64,000 nt of DNA from Arthrobacter sp. B3I9. Its GTDB lineage: Bacteria; Actinomycetota; Actinomycetes; Actinomycetales; Micrococcaceae. A program made the position numbers and the translations under genes. The number at the start of each line of letters is the position of its first letter. The first letter of the stretch is position 1. The stretch is taken from contig NZ_JAUSYO010000001.1 in the NCBI RefSeq assembly GCF_030816935.1, positions 2,356,001 through 2,420,000 on the forward strand, written 5' to 3'. Shown piece by piece: positions 8,874-18,534 of this stretch. Below the pieces are notes generated by a model. That model was not told the DNA's origin. It did not search any database and saw only the letters and a program-made list of their open reading frames with translations.

Positions 8874-10299
8874 GCCGGCGGACCCTAGGATCGGCGCGGG
8901 TGATCCAGTCCGCCAGAAGCTGGCGGCTGAGCTTGCCCCGGTCGGTCAGCGGGAGCTCGGTCAGGGCGAAATACTCCATCGGGCGCTTGGTCCTGACCAG
9001 CACCTCTTCCACGCCGGCCCTCAGCTGGGTGGCGGTGACTCCCCCGTGGGACGGCACCACGCCGGCCACCACGCGCTGTCCGCGAAGGTCATCGGCCAAC
9101 CCGGCGGCCACCGCGGAGGCGACGCCCGGAACGGAGGCCAGTGCCAGTTCCACTTCATGGGGGTACACGTTCGTGCCGGCCGTGATGATCATGTCCGAGC
9201 GGCGCCCCAGCAGGTGCAGGGTTCCTGCCGAGAGGTACCCCTGGTCTCCCACTGTGTACCAGCCGCCCAGGGACTGGAGTGCCTGGCCGTCGTCGCCCCA
9301 GAGGTAGCCGTCGCTGACCATCCCGCTCCGGACGCAGATGTTGCCGACACCGCCCTCCGGCAGTTCCGCGCCCGCGGCGTCCAGGATCCGGATCTGCACT
9401 CCCGGGAATGGCCGTCCGATCCCGGTGCCGCCCAGCTGGGGTTGCTGGCCGGGAGGAAGGCCGGCGCCCGCGACAAAGCTGAGTTCGGACGCACCGTAGT
9501 ACTCGAAGATGGTGGCGTTGGGGGCCCAGCGGCGGGCCGCTTCCAAGGTCCGCGCGTCCAGCTTGGAACCGGCGCAGACAATGCTGCGGATACCGGCGGC
9601 GTCGACGCCGCCAGCGAGGCCCCGCTCGCTCAGCAGCCTCAGCATGCTGGGCACCAGGACCAGTCGGGTGATCCCGTCATGGCTGACGGCGGCGTGCGCG
9701 TCGCCGACGTCGAACTGCTTCAAGGTGTGGAACTCCGAGCCCGCGTACAGGCATTCGGCGAGGGCATAGAGGTTCAGGCTCGCGGCCAAAGGCCCGGGCG
9801 CCAGCGTCACGTCCTCCGCGGTCAGGCCGAAGAATTCGATGGACGCGTCGAAAGACGTCCGCCAGGACTCCCGGCTGCGGGTAAAGGCCTTCGGAATGGA
9901 AGTGGTGCCGGCGGTCAGCCCGATCAGGAACGGCGACCCCGGCGGCCCGTCAGTGAGCCCGTCAGTAACCCCGTCGATGCGCCGCCCGCCGGGACGCGGC
10001 ACGGCGCTCGGATCCGGTGGGAACTTTGCCGTGATCCGTGCGGCGATCGTGTCCAGCAGCTGCTGCGGCCACGACGGATCCAGGACCGCGCACAGCCGCT
10101 CCCCTGCCACCGCGGCAGCGAAACCGACGGCGGAGGCCAGAGAATTGTCCGCCGGGAGCACCGTGACGGCGGGAACCACCGGCACCAGGCCCGCAGCGTC
10201 CCGAAACTCCGCCCAGCTGAGCCGCTTTTCGGCGACGACGACGGCGGTACCGTCGGGGCGCTCGTCGGCCCAACGCTGGAGTCTGTCGAGAAAAGGCAT
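8866..10299 (-). CDS. Class I adenylate-forming acyl-CoA ligase (AMP-binding)
   Basis: A 477-aa member of the ANL superfamily, which activates a carboxylic acid as acyl-AMP and transfers it to CoA. The phosphate-binding loop is degenerate (GLTAGTTSIPKAF). YYGASELSFVAG is the A5 motif, and the aspartate segment is YTVGDQGYLSAGTLHLLGR. The hinge and C-terminal region include DMIITAGTNVYPHEVE. The start ATG at 10299 is preceded by TAAAGT plus 7 nt, fitting a leaderless mRNA; the frame is open further upstream but overlaps the divergent metallopeptidase promoter. It is coupled to the thiolase gene. It resembles MenE and fatty-acid ligases but the substrate cannot be assigned. Confidence 0.85.
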   Translation of the reverse strand: MPFLDRLQRWADERPDGTAVVVAEKRLSWAEFRDAAGLVPVVPAVTVLPADNSLASAVGFAAAVAGERLCAVLDPSWPQQLLDTIAARITAKFPPDPSAVPRPGGRRIDGVTDGLTDGPPGSPFLIGLTAGTTSIPKAFTRSRESWRTSFDASIEFFGLTAEDVTLAPGPLAASLNLYALAECLYAGSEFHTLKQFDVGDAHAAVSHDGITRLVLVPSMLRLLSERGLAGGVDAAGIRSIVCAGSKLDARTLEAARRWAPNATIFEYYGASELSFVAGAGLPPGQQPQLGGTGIGRPFPGVQIRILDAAGAELPEGGVGNICVRSGMVSDGYLWGDDGQALQSLGGWYTVGDQGYLSAGTLHLLGRRSDMIITAGTNVYPHEVELALASVPGVASAVAAGLADDLRGQRVVAGVVPSHGGVTATQLRAGVEEVLVRTKRPMEYFALTELPLTDRGKLSRQLLADWITRADPRVRRLG

Positions 10300-10306
10300 C
10301 GGATCA

Positions 10307-10312
10307 ACTTTA
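10307..10312 (-). promoter_or_regulatory. -10 hexamer for leaderless ligase mRNA
   Basis: On the minus strand TAAAGT is followed by 7 nt and then the ATG at 10299, placing the likely transcription start at or next to the start codon. There is no ribosome-binding sequence. Confidence 0.5.
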
Positions 10313-10345
10313 CCGGCAGCCGCCGCCCGGACCAGCGGGAAGGGA

Positions 10346-10351
10346 TATTGT
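10346..10351 (+). promoter_or_regulatory. -10 hexamer for leaderless metallopeptidase mRNA
   Basis: TATTGT is followed by 6 nt (GACAGC) and the ATG at 10358. The divergent ligase promoter lies 34 bp away. There is no Shine-Dalgarno sequence, consistent with a leaderless transcript. Confidence 0.5.
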
Positions 10352-10357
10352 GACAGC

Positions 10358-11242
10358 ATGAGTTTCAATGACAACGTCCAGCTGGACCCGTCCGAAGTTC
10401 AGAGCCGTGGCGGCATGGGCCGCGGCACGAAAATCGGCGGCGGCATTGGCGGCGGCATTGTGCTGCTCCTGGCCGCATTGTTCGGCATCAATCCACAAAT
10501 GCTCGAGGGCCTGGGCGGCACCACCCAGGACCAAACGCAGAGCCAGAGCACCGCGCCGGCGTGCAGGACCGGCGCCGATGCCGATGCCCGGCTCGAGTGC
10601 CGGATCGTGGGCACCGTCAACAGCCTGAACGCGTTCTGGCCGCAGTATCTTGCGCAATACAACCAGAAGTACCCGCGGCCGGAGACGGTGTTGTTCAACG
10701 GCGGTACCAGCACGGGCTGCGGCAGCGCGACCTCCGAGGTAGGACCGTTCTACTGCCCCGCCGACCAGACCGCATACTTCGACCCCGGCTTCTTCCAGGA
10801 ACTCGTGGACCGCTTCGGCTCCTCCGGCGGCCCGCTGGCGCAGGAGTACGTGGTGGCGCACGAATTCGGACACCACATCCAGAACCTGCTCGGCACGATC
10901 GACCGCGCGCAGCAGGATCCGCAGGGGCCTCAATCCGGAGCGGTGCGCGTTGAGCTGCAGGCAGACTGCTACGCAGGGCTGTGGGCCCGCTACGCCACCA
11001 CCACCAAGGACCCCAACACCGGCCAGCCCTTCCTGGAACCGCTCAAGACGCAGGACCTGCAGGACGCCCTGTCCGCGGCGTCGTCGGTGGGCGATGACCG
11101 GATCCAGAAGGCCGCCACCGGCCGCGTCTCACCGGAGTCATGGACCCACGGCTCCAGCGCTCAGCGGCAGAAGTGGTTCTATCAGGGCTACCAGACCGGC
11201 GACATCAACCAGTGCGACACGTTCGCCGTCGCAACCCCCTGA
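10358..11242 (+). CDS. YpfJ-type neutral zinc metallopeptidase
   Basis: A 294-aa membrane-anchored putative zinc peptidase of the KPN_02809/YpfJ family. The N-terminus has a cytoplasmic stretch with RGGMGRGTKIGG, then a hydrophobic helix (about residues 30-45, GGGIVLLLAALFGI). The outer domain holds paired cysteines (CRTGADADARLEC) and the segment YCPADQTAYFDPGFF. The zinc motif HEFGHH is near residue 168, and a downstream ELQADCYAGLWA contains the likely third ligand region. The substrate is unknown. The start was chosen at ATG 10358; upstream frame is shadow sequence of the divergent ligase. Two strong hairpins follow the stop. Confidence 0.9.
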   Translation: MSFNDNVQLDPSEVQSRGGMGRGTKIGGGIGGGIVLLLAALFGINPQMLEGLGGTTQDQTQSQSTAPACRTGADADARLECRIVGTVNSLNAFWPQYLAQYNQKYPRPETVLFNGGTSTGCGSATSEVGPFYCPADQTAYFDPGFFQELVDRFGSSGGPLAQEYVVAHEFGHHIQNLLGTIDRAQQDPQGPQSGAVRVELQADCYAGLWARYATTTKDPNTGQPFLEPLKTQDLQDALSAASSVGDDRIQKAATGRVSPESWTHGSSAQRQKWFYQGYQTGDINQCDTFAVATP

Positions 11243-11249
11243 CTCCTCT

Positions 11250-11309
11250 ATCGATTGCTCCGTAACGGCCCTTATGACGCGCCTAAAGGGCCGTTACGGA
11301 GCAATCGAT
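11250..11309. repeat. Perfect 24-bp inverted repeat
   Basis: The arms 11250-11273 and 11286-11309 are exact reverse complements (outer end ATCGATTGCTCC, inner end CGGCCCTT) around a 12-nt loop. The outer half is AT-richer than the surrounding genome. It lies 8 bp after the metallopeptidase stop and directly before a second hairpin. It is probably a dispersed palindromic repeat that also ends transcription. Confidence 0.85.
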
Positions 11310-11315
11310 GACACG

Positions 11316-11363
11316 ACGACGGCGGCCGGTCACCTTCGAGGGAAGGTGACCGGCCGCCGTCGT
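11316..11363. terminator. Strong bidirectional terminator hairpin
   Basis: A perfect 21-bp stem (11316-11336 with 11343-11363) has a 6-nt loop CGAGGG, between convergent genes. The stem base ACGACGGCGG matches hairpins at 51-76 and, over nine bases, 51136-51175. On the plus strand it is followed by a weakly T-rich CTTTTA. Confidence 0.85.
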
Positions 11364-11374
11364 ACTTCGAGCTT

Positions 11375-11707
11375 TTAGATGTTGAAGCCGAGCGCCCGCA
11401 TCTGGTCGCGGCCGTCTTCGGTGATCCGTTCCGGACCCCACGGCGGCATCCAGACCCAGTTCAGGCGCCATTCATCGACGATCCCGTCTAGGGCCTGGCC
11501 GACCTGCTCCTCGATGACATCGGTGAGCGGGCAGGCGGCGGTGGTGAGCGTCATGTCGATCAGCAGGGCGCCGTCGTCGTCTGAGTACTTCAGACCGTAG
11601 AGCAGGCCCAGATCAACGATGTTGACCCCGAGTTCCGGGTCAATGACATCCTTGAGTGCCTCTTCGACATCCTCGAGGCCCGTGCGGGCCACATTGAGTT
11701 CGGTCAT
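11375..11707 (-). CDS. Metal-sulfur cluster assembly factor (MIP18/SufT-like, DUF59)
   Basis: A 110-aa DUF59 protein of the kind that assists iron-sulfur cluster maturation or transfer. The DUF59 core is clear: ALKDVIDPELGVNIVDLGLLYGL, then LIDMTLTTAACPLTDVIEEQV with the conserved Cys, then RLNWVWMPPWGPERITEDGRDQMRALGF. It lies 13 bp after sufC and on the same strand, so it is very probably the last gene of the suf operon. Actinobacterial operons usually have sufS and sufU between sufC and this gene; they are absent here. Confidence 0.9.
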   Translation of the reverse strand: MTELNVARTGLEDVEEALKDVIDPELGVNIVDLGLLYGLKYSDDDGALLIDMTLTTAACPLTDVIEEQVGQALDGIVDEWRLNWVWMPPWGPERITEDGRDQMRALGFNI

Positions 11708-11720
11708 TGCGGAGTCCTAA

Positions 11721-12518
11721 CTACGCCTGGGTTGCTGCCGGAGCGGCAGCGATGGCGGCCGCCCCTGCGCCGTTGGCGTAGCGGTCGTAGCCTTCTTCTT
11801 CGAGACGGTCCGCGAGCTCCGGGCCGCCCTCTTCCACAACCTGGCCATCAACGAACACGTGCACGAAGTCCGGCTTGATGTAGCGCAGGATCCGCGTGTA
11901 GTGGGTGATGAGCAGGGTCCCCATGTTGCCTTCGGCGTGGGCGCGGTTGACGCCCTCGGAGACGACCTTCAGGGCGTCAACGTCCAGGCCGGAGTCGGTC
12001 TCGTCCAGGATGGCGAACTTCGGCTTGAACAGCTCGAGCTGGAGGATCTCGACGCGCTTCTTCTCGCCGCCGGAGAAGCCTTCGTTGACGTTGCGCTGGG
12101 TGAAGTCGGCGTCGATCCGCAGCTGCTCCATGGCGGCCTTGACTTCCTTGGTCCACGTGCGGAGCTTCGGGGCTTCGCCGTCGATGGCCGTCTTGGCGGT
12201 GCGCAGGAAGTTCGTCATGCTCACGCCGGGGACCTCCACCGGGTACTGCATGGCCAGGAACACGCCGGCGCGGGCGCGCTCGTCAACGCTCATCGCCAGG
12301 ACGTCTTCGCCGTCGAGGGTGATCGTGCCGGAGGTGACGTTATAGCGCGGGTGTCCGGCGATGGTGGACGCCAGGGTGGACTTGCCGGAGCCGTTCGGGC
12401 CCATGATGGCGTGGGTCTCGCCGGTCCGGATGGTCAGGCTGACGCCCTTCAGGATTTCCTTGGTGCCCTGCTCGGTGTCAATGCTGACGTGCAGGTCCTT
12501 GATCTCAAGAGTCGACAT
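11721..12518 (-). CDS. sufC: Fe-S cluster assembly ATPase SufC
   Basis: The cytosolic ABC ATPase of the SufBCD scaffold. It has 265 aa with Walker A GPNGSGKSTLASTI (about residue 37), Q-loop region LAMQYPVEVPGVSM, signature GFSGGEKKRVEIL, Walker B FAILDETDSGLDVDAL and H-loop LLITHYTRIL. All are typical SufC, including the DETDSGLD variant. The start is at ATG 12518, with AGGAG 11 nt upstream; an upstream ATG in frame lacks that support. The C-terminal tail is Ala-rich (residues 245-265). It lies downstream of the Rieske ferredoxin gene in the suf operon. Confidence 0.95.
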   Translation of the reverse strand: MSTLEIKDLHVSIDTEQGTKEILKGVSLTIRTGETHAIMGPNGSGKSTLASTIAGHPRYNVTSGTITLDGEDVLAMSVDERARAGVFLAMQYPVEVPGVSMTNFLRTAKTAIDGEAPKLRTWTKEVKAAMEQLRIDADFTQRNVNEGFSGGEKKRVEILQLELFKPKFAILDETDSGLDVDALKVVSEGVNRAHAEGNMGTLLITHYTRILRYIKPDFVHVFVDGQVVEEGGPELADRLEEEGYDRYANGAGAAAIAAAPAATQA

Positions 12519-12606
12519 ATGTCTTGTTCTCCTCTGCACCGTGCCCTCCGGCCTGGTGCGGTTTCTCGTCGAAAAGGTAGCTTGTGCGGGTGCCGGCTGC
12601 GGGCAG

Positions 12607-12966
12607 CTAGCTGAAGTTCGGAGCTTCGGCGCCGTTCAGGACGTTGCTGACGTCCACGTACACCTCATCGCCCTGGATGGTCACGGCGAAAACAGGAACA
12701 GGATCGTAGGCCGGCAGCTGGAGCGGCTCGCCGCTGCGCAGGTCGAACTGGGAGCCGTGCCCCCAGCATTCGATCAGGCAGCCTTCCACCTCGCCTTCGG
12801 AGAGCGAGATGTCCGCGTGCGAGCAGGTGTCGCCGATGGCGTGGATTTCTCCCATCGAGTCCTTCACGATCGCTACCGGGTAGTCGTCGATCAGGATCCG
12901 CAGCGCCTGCTTGGGTTGGATCTCGCTGGCGTTGCAGACGAGCTCGCCCTTTGGCTGGTCAGTCAT
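12607..12966 (-). CDS. Rieske-type non-heme ferredoxin in the suf operon
   Basis: A 119-aa small protein with a Rieske [2Fe-2S] site: CSH near residue 50 and CWGH about 17 residues later supply two Cys and two His. It resembles ferredoxin subunits of aromatic-ring dioxygenases, but no oxygenase gene is nearby. Its place between sufD and sufC, common in actinobacterial suf operons, argues for electron supply or cluster storage during Fe-S assembly. The start is ATG at 12966, following a weak AAAGGACAC-type site. Confidence 0.9.
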   Translation of the reverse strand: MTDQPKGELVCNASEIQPKQALRILIDDYPVAIVKDSMGEIHAIGDTCSHADISLSEGEVEGCLIECWGHGSQFDLRSGEPLQLPAYDPVPVFAVTIQGDEVYVDVSNVLNGAEAPNFS

Positions 12967-13019
12967 CTGATTCTTTTCCTGTGTCCTTTAGTGCTGTGCT
13001 TGTCCTCTAGTGCCGGGCA

Positions 13020-14305
13020 CTAGTTGTCCGTTGCCGCGAGTTCGCGCTCGACGGCGGCCGTGAGGCGTTCCTCGATGGCCGGAACCTTGATCTTCTGGAT
13101 GATCTCGTTCAGGAAGCCGCGGACCACCAGGCGGCGGGCCACCTCTTCCGGAATGCCGCGGGCCATCAGGTAGAACAGGTGCTGGTCGTCGAACCGTCCG
13201 GTGGCGCTGGCGTGGCCGGCGCCGGCGATCAGGCCGGTCTCGATTTCCAGGTTCGGCACGGAGTCCGCGCGGGCGCCGTCGGTGAGGACCAGGTTGCGGT
13301 TGGCCTCGTAGGTGTCGGTGCCTTCTGCCTCCTTGCGGATCAGGACGTCACCTACCCAGACGGTGTGCGCGCCGCGGCCCTGCAGGGCGCCCTTGTAGAG
13401 GACGTTGGACTTGCAGTTGGCGACCGCGTGGTCAACGAACAGGCGCTGCTCAAGGTGCTGGCCGGCGTCGGCGAAGTACAGGCCGAACAGTTCCGCTTCG
13501 GCGCCGGGGGCGGTGAAGCGGGCCGAGGGCGTGATGCGCACCAGGTCGCCGCCGAGGCTGACGACGATGTGCTTGAACTTCGCGTCGCGGCCGAGCTTCG
13601 CCTGCTGGGAGGAGACGTGCACGGCGTCGTCGTTCCATTCCTGGAGCGAGATGACGGTCAGCTGCGCGCCGTCCTCAACGAGGATCTCGATGTTTTCCGA
13701 CACGACGGCGCTGCCCTGGTGGTCCACCACGACGACGGCCTTGGAGAACTTTTCCGCCACGATGACGATGTGCTGCGCCGAGGCCTCGGCGCCGTTGCCG
13801 GTCAGCACAACGCTGATCTCGCCGTCGGCCTGGACCTCGGCGGGCACGGTGATGACGGTGGCCTCGGTGAAGTTCTCCCAGGCATTGGCGGAGACGCGGT
13901 CCTCGGGGATGGCTGCGGAGCCGATCCGGGAGTCGTCGCGGCCGACGCTCTCGACGTGCACGCCGTGCGGGGCGGTGACGCTGACGGTGGGAGCAGTGCC
14001 GCCCAGGACCTCGCTGTGCAGCCCGCGGAGGCGCTTGAGCGGGGTGAACCGCCAGTCTTCCTCCAGGCCGGTCAGCGGCTTGAAGTCCGCCAGCTTGTAG
14101 GACGTCAGGCGGCCGGCGCGGGAGCTGTCCGGGATGCCGACGCCGCCGCCGTGGGAGTGGCGCTTGACGGCGTCCCCGGCGAGCGGTGCCTTGGAGTCCG
14201 CAGCATTGAGCGGGGACAGGCTTTCGCCTTCCTCGGTGAATCCGTTGATGAACGGCTGGGCTGACGGCGCGCCGATGCGGGCCTTTTCCGTAGTGATGTC
14301 AGTCA

Positions 14306-14306
<1 letters not shown>
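13020..14306 (-). CDS. sufD: Fe-S cluster assembly protein SufD
   Basis: A 428-aa scaffold partner of SufB and SufC. The N-terminal 80 residues are variable and contain a His stretch (KRHSHGGGVG). The beta-helix core includes GRGAHTVWVGDVLIRKEAEGTDTYEANRN-type sequence (around residue 310) and the C-terminal helix motif GFLNEIIQKI. The conserved ASATGRFDDQHLFYLMARGIPEEVAR is present. It starts at the last base of the sufB stop (TAATG), so translation is coupled to sufB. Confidence 0.93.
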
Positions 14307-15768
<1,462 letters not shown>

Positions 15769-15769
<1 letters not shown>

Positions 15770-16605
15770 CACGGCCTTTCTTGCAGATGGTTGGATACTT
15801 CGTCCGGACCGGCCGGAGAGCTGCCGGGGCTGGAAAGCCTCGTGGCAGCCGGACGGCCCGTGGGTATGTGGGTGGTGCAGACGTGGCCGCCGCGGGCCAG
15901 GGTGGACAGCCGGCGGACGTCAACGCCGACCAGCCGGGAGAACACTTCGGTTTCCGCCTCGCAGAACACCGGGAACTGCGCGGCGAGCTGCTGGATGGGG
16001 CAGTGACCCTGGCAGAGCTGGACGCTGGAGAGCGCCGCCGGCAGGGGTGCCTTGGCTTCGATCGAGGCTGCCGAGGCGACGAAGCCGTCGCGGCTCAGCA
16101 GTTCGGACAGTACCCGGGCGCGGGCCGGAATGTCCGCACCGGCCTGTTCGATCTCAGGAGCGTAGCGGCGTTCCATGTCGGCAAAGCGCTCGACGGCGAA
16201 CTGCCGCACCGCTTCGGGTCCGGCCATCTCGCCAAGGCGCTGCAGCGCAACGGTGGCGATGTCGAGGTAGTCGTTGCCGAGGAAAGACTGCCCCTGCGAG
16301 CTGAGGACGTAACGGCGCGCGGGGCGGCCCGCCCTGGCACCTGCGCGGGCAACGCGCTTTACCTCGATAACGCCGTCGCGGGAAAGGCGGTCAAGGTGGC
16401 GGCGGACGGCGGCAGGTGTGAAGCCGAGCAGGTCGCCGAGCTCCGCGGCACTGATGGGCCCGTGCTCCAGGACGGCGTTACGCACGCGGTCCCGCGTGCG
16501 ATCATCGGCGTCGGCCGCATGCACCGCTGCGAGAGGCGCGGCAGGCGCCTGCGGCACGCGCGTCGCGCCATGCCCGGAAAGGGCAGCAGAAGAGAATGGG
16601 CTCAC
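15769..16605 (-). CDS. sufR: SufR-type Fe-S sensing transcriptional repressor
   Basis: A 278-aa winged-helix regulator of the actinobacterial SufR type (cf. M. tuberculosis Rv1460), which represses the suf operon when its cluster is loaded. The N-terminal HTH is [24 protein letters not shown]. The C-terminal cluster ligands are visible: CQGHC, then FPVFCEAE 12 residues on, then VCTTHIP. It is the first gene of the suf operon and its stop overlaps sufB. The GTG at 16605 is preferred because the stop of a leaderless seven-codon frame overlaps it (GTGA); an in-frame GTG at 16614 is the alternative. The frame is open much further upstream but non-homologous. Confidence 0.88.
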
Positions 16606-16625
16606 GGAATACACAACACAATCAT
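16602..16625 (-). other. Possible leaderless seven-codon leader ORF before sufR
   Basis: On the minus strand the frame ATG ATT GTG TTG TGT ATT CCG TGA encodes MIVLCIP. Its ATG lies 5 nt after a TAAATT hexamer (16631-16636), so the mRNA may begin at or near it. Its TGA overlaps the sufR GTG. Leaderless cysteine-containing short ORFs act as cysteine-responsive switches in mycobacteria; only one Cys codon is present here, so a regulatory role is inference. Confidence 0.4.
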
Positions 16626-16630
16626 GTCGT

Positions 16631-16636
16631 AATTTA
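16631..16636 (-). promoter_or_regulatory. -10 hexamer of the suf operon
   Basis: TAAATT on the minus strand lies 5 nt before an ATG and 25 nt before the sufR GTG. It is the only good TANNNT hexamer in the gap between sufR and the divergent ABC exporter genes. No clear SufR operator dyad was recognised. Confidence 0.5.
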
Positions 16637-16710
16637 GTCCCGCCTTCCAGTAAGGCATGGCTTGCATGTCGCTCCCGCGGCAGGACCGGGCCGTGCCCTA
16701 CTACATCGCG

Positions 16711-16716
16711 TAGAAT
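16711..16716 (+). promoter_or_regulatory. -10 hexamer for leaderless ABC exporter mRNA
   Basis: TAGAAT is followed by 6 nt and GTG at 16723. This spacing places the transcription start at the start codon. It favours GTG 16723 over the TTG at 16720. Confidence 0.6.
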
Positions 16717-16722
16717 GTTTTG

Positions 16723-17688
16723 GTGCGATCTCCCGAATCCCCCGTCCTGTCCATCAGCGGGCTCGTCAAGGATGTAGGTCCACTGCCCACCCTGGACGGC
16801 AAGATGCTGCGGGTGGTCAGCGGCCTTTCCCTCATCGCCGAACGCGGGCAGGTCACGGCACTGCTGGGAGCCAACGGAGCCGGCAAGACAACCACCATCG
16901 AATGCGCGCAGGGCCTGCAAAAGCGCACCGCCGGCTCGATCAGTCTGCTCGGCCAGGACCCGGATACGGCCGGGGCGGCGCTGCGCGCGAGGGTCGGCGT
17001 GATGCTGCAGGACGGCGGACTGCCGCCGTCGGCCCGGCCCATTCCGCTGCTGAAGCACGTCGCCGGCATGTACCAGGACCCCTGGCCCGTCGAGGACCTG
17101 ATCGGCCGCCTCGGGATCGACAGCTTCAGCCGCAGCTCAGTGCGCAGGCTTTCGGGCGGCCAGAAGCAGCGCCTCGCCCTCGCCGCAGCCCTCGCCGGAA
17201 ATCCGGAGGTGCTGTTCCTGGATGAGCCGAGCGCCGGCCTGGACCCACAGTCCCGGCAACTGGTCTTCGAGCTCATCTCCGAACTCCGCGACCGCGGAAT
17301 GGGGATCATTCTCACCACGCACCTGATGGACGACGCCCAGCGCCTGGCCGACTACGTGTACATCATGGACGCCGGCCGCAACGTCGCCGAGGGCACCGTA
17401 ACCCAGCTGCTGCAGCACCGGCTCCCGTCCGCCGACGAACGCCACATCCGGACCCTCCTGTTCGAGGCCGAACCGGGACTGGACTTCACCGGAGTGCTGC
17501 CCGATACGGTCACCGTCACGGAGTCGCGCGCGGGCAGCTACGCCGCCACCGGCGCCCTCACGCCCGCCGACCTGGCCGCCATCACCGCCTGGTGGGCCGC
17601 GCACGGGATCATGCCCGGCTCCCTGAGCCTTGAGGCACGCAGCCTCGAGGACGTTTTCCTGGACATCTCCGGAAGGGAGATCCGATGA
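16723..17688 (+). CDS. ABC-2 type exporter ATPase
   Basis: A 321-aa ATP-binding subunit. Walker A is LGANGAGKTTTIECAQGL (about residue 45), signature RLSGGQKQRLALAAAL, Walker B VLFLDEPSAGLDPQSR and H-loop TTHLMDDAQRL. A C-terminal accessory domain of about 90 residues follows, as in drug or lipid exporters. The stop overlaps the permease start (ATGA). In M. tuberculosis the equivalent pair (Rv1458c/Rv1457c) also sits between sufR and ctaA, so a link to heme or redox function is possible but unproven. The substrate is unknown. Confidence 0.9.
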   Translation: MRSPESPVLSISGLVKDVGPLPTLDGKMLRVVSGLSLIAERGQVTALLGANGAGKTTTIECAQGLQKRTAGSISLLGQDPDTAGAALRARVGVMLQDGGLPPSARPIPLLKHVAGMYQDPWPVEDLIGRLGIDSFSRSSVRRLSGGQKQRLALAAALAGNPEVLFLDEPSAGLDPQSRQLVFELISELRDRGMGIILTTHLMDDAQRLADYVYIMDAGRNVAEGTVTQLLQHRLPSADERHIRTLLFEAEPGLDFTGVLPDTVTVTESRAGSYAATGALTPADLAAITAWWAAHGIMPGSLSLEARSLEDVFLDISGREIR

Positions 17689-18527
17689 CCCGCGTATCCA
17701 GCCGCAGGCCCCTCGCCGGCGCACCCCGGGCCGGGGCGCCCCTCGGCAGCCCGGCCGGCAGCCCGGCCGGCAACAGCCCGCTGGGCAGCGACCCGGCTCC
17801 GCTGTTGCGGCGGATCGCCCAGCAGGGCAGGTACGAAACTGTCACCATGCTTCGGAACGGCGAGCAACTGATCCTCGCGGTGGTACTCCCCCTGCTGGCA
17901 ATGGTCGGGCTCACCGTCACCCCACTGCTGGACGGGCTGGGTTCAAGCCGGATCAACGTCGCCGTCCCGGGCATCCTGGCGCTGTGCGCCATGTCCACGG
18001 CCTTCACCGGCCAGGGGATCTCCACCGGCTTCGACCGCCGCTACGGCGTCCTGCGGTTCCTCTCCACGACGCCCCTGGGCCGTACCGGCCTGATCGCCGG
18101 CAAGGTCCTCGCCGTGCTGGCCGTCCTGTGCCTGCAGGTGCTCGTGGTGACGGCAGTGGCCCTGCCCCTGGGCTGGCAGCCCGAACCGGCGGGCTGGCTG
18201 CCGGGCCTGGCCGTACTGGTACTGGGCGCCGCGTCCTTCACGGCGCTGGGCCTGCTGGTCGCCGGGACGGTCCGGCCGGAGGCAACCCTGGCCATCACGA
18301 ACCTGCTGTGGATCCTGCTCGGCGCCCTGGGCGGGATCGTGATCCCGTCGGAACGGCTCCCGGCATTGTCACAGGCCGTGGTGCATTTCCTTCCCTCCGG
18401 CGCGCTCGGCCAGGCCCTGAGGGACGCCTTCCTGCACGGCAGCGTCAACTCCGCCGCCGTGCTTGTCCTGCTGTTCTGGACGGCCCTCGCCGGCGGAGCA
18501 GCAACCCGTTGGTTCAAATGGAATTGA
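17685..18527 (+). CDS. ABC-2 type exporter permease
   Basis: A 280-aa integral membrane partner of the preceding ATPase. The N-terminal 40 residues are Gly/Pro/Ala-rich and low in complexity, including a short repeated SPAGSPAGN segment. Six hydrophobic segments follow (for example LILAVVLPLLAMVGLTV, VLAVLCLQVLVVTAVAL, LAITNLLWILLGALGGIVI). An FLPSGALGQALRDA motif near the C-terminus is typical of ABC-2 membrane proteins. It overlaps the ATPase gene by 4 bp and ends 7 bp before ctaA, so the three genes are probably co-transcribed. Confidence 0.88.
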   Translation: MTRVSSRRPLAGAPRAGAPLGSPAGSPAGNSPLGSDPAPLLRRIAQQGRYETVTMLRNGEQLILAVVLPLLAMVGLTVTPLLDGLGSSRINVAVPGILALCAMSTAFTGQGISTGFDRRYGVLRFLSTTPLGRTGLIAGKVLAVLAVLCLQVLVVTAVALPLGWQPEPAGWLPGLAVLVLGAASFTALGLLVAGTVRPEATLAITNLLWILLGALGGIVIPSERLPALSQAVVHFLPSGALGQALRDAFLHGSVNSAAVLVLLFWTALAGGAATRWFKWN

Positions 18528-18534
18528 GAAAACT

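Noticed and set aside
16605..16722. SufR operator dyad between sufR and the ABC exporter
   Set aside because: No clear inverted repeat of the mycobacterial type could be seen in the gap.
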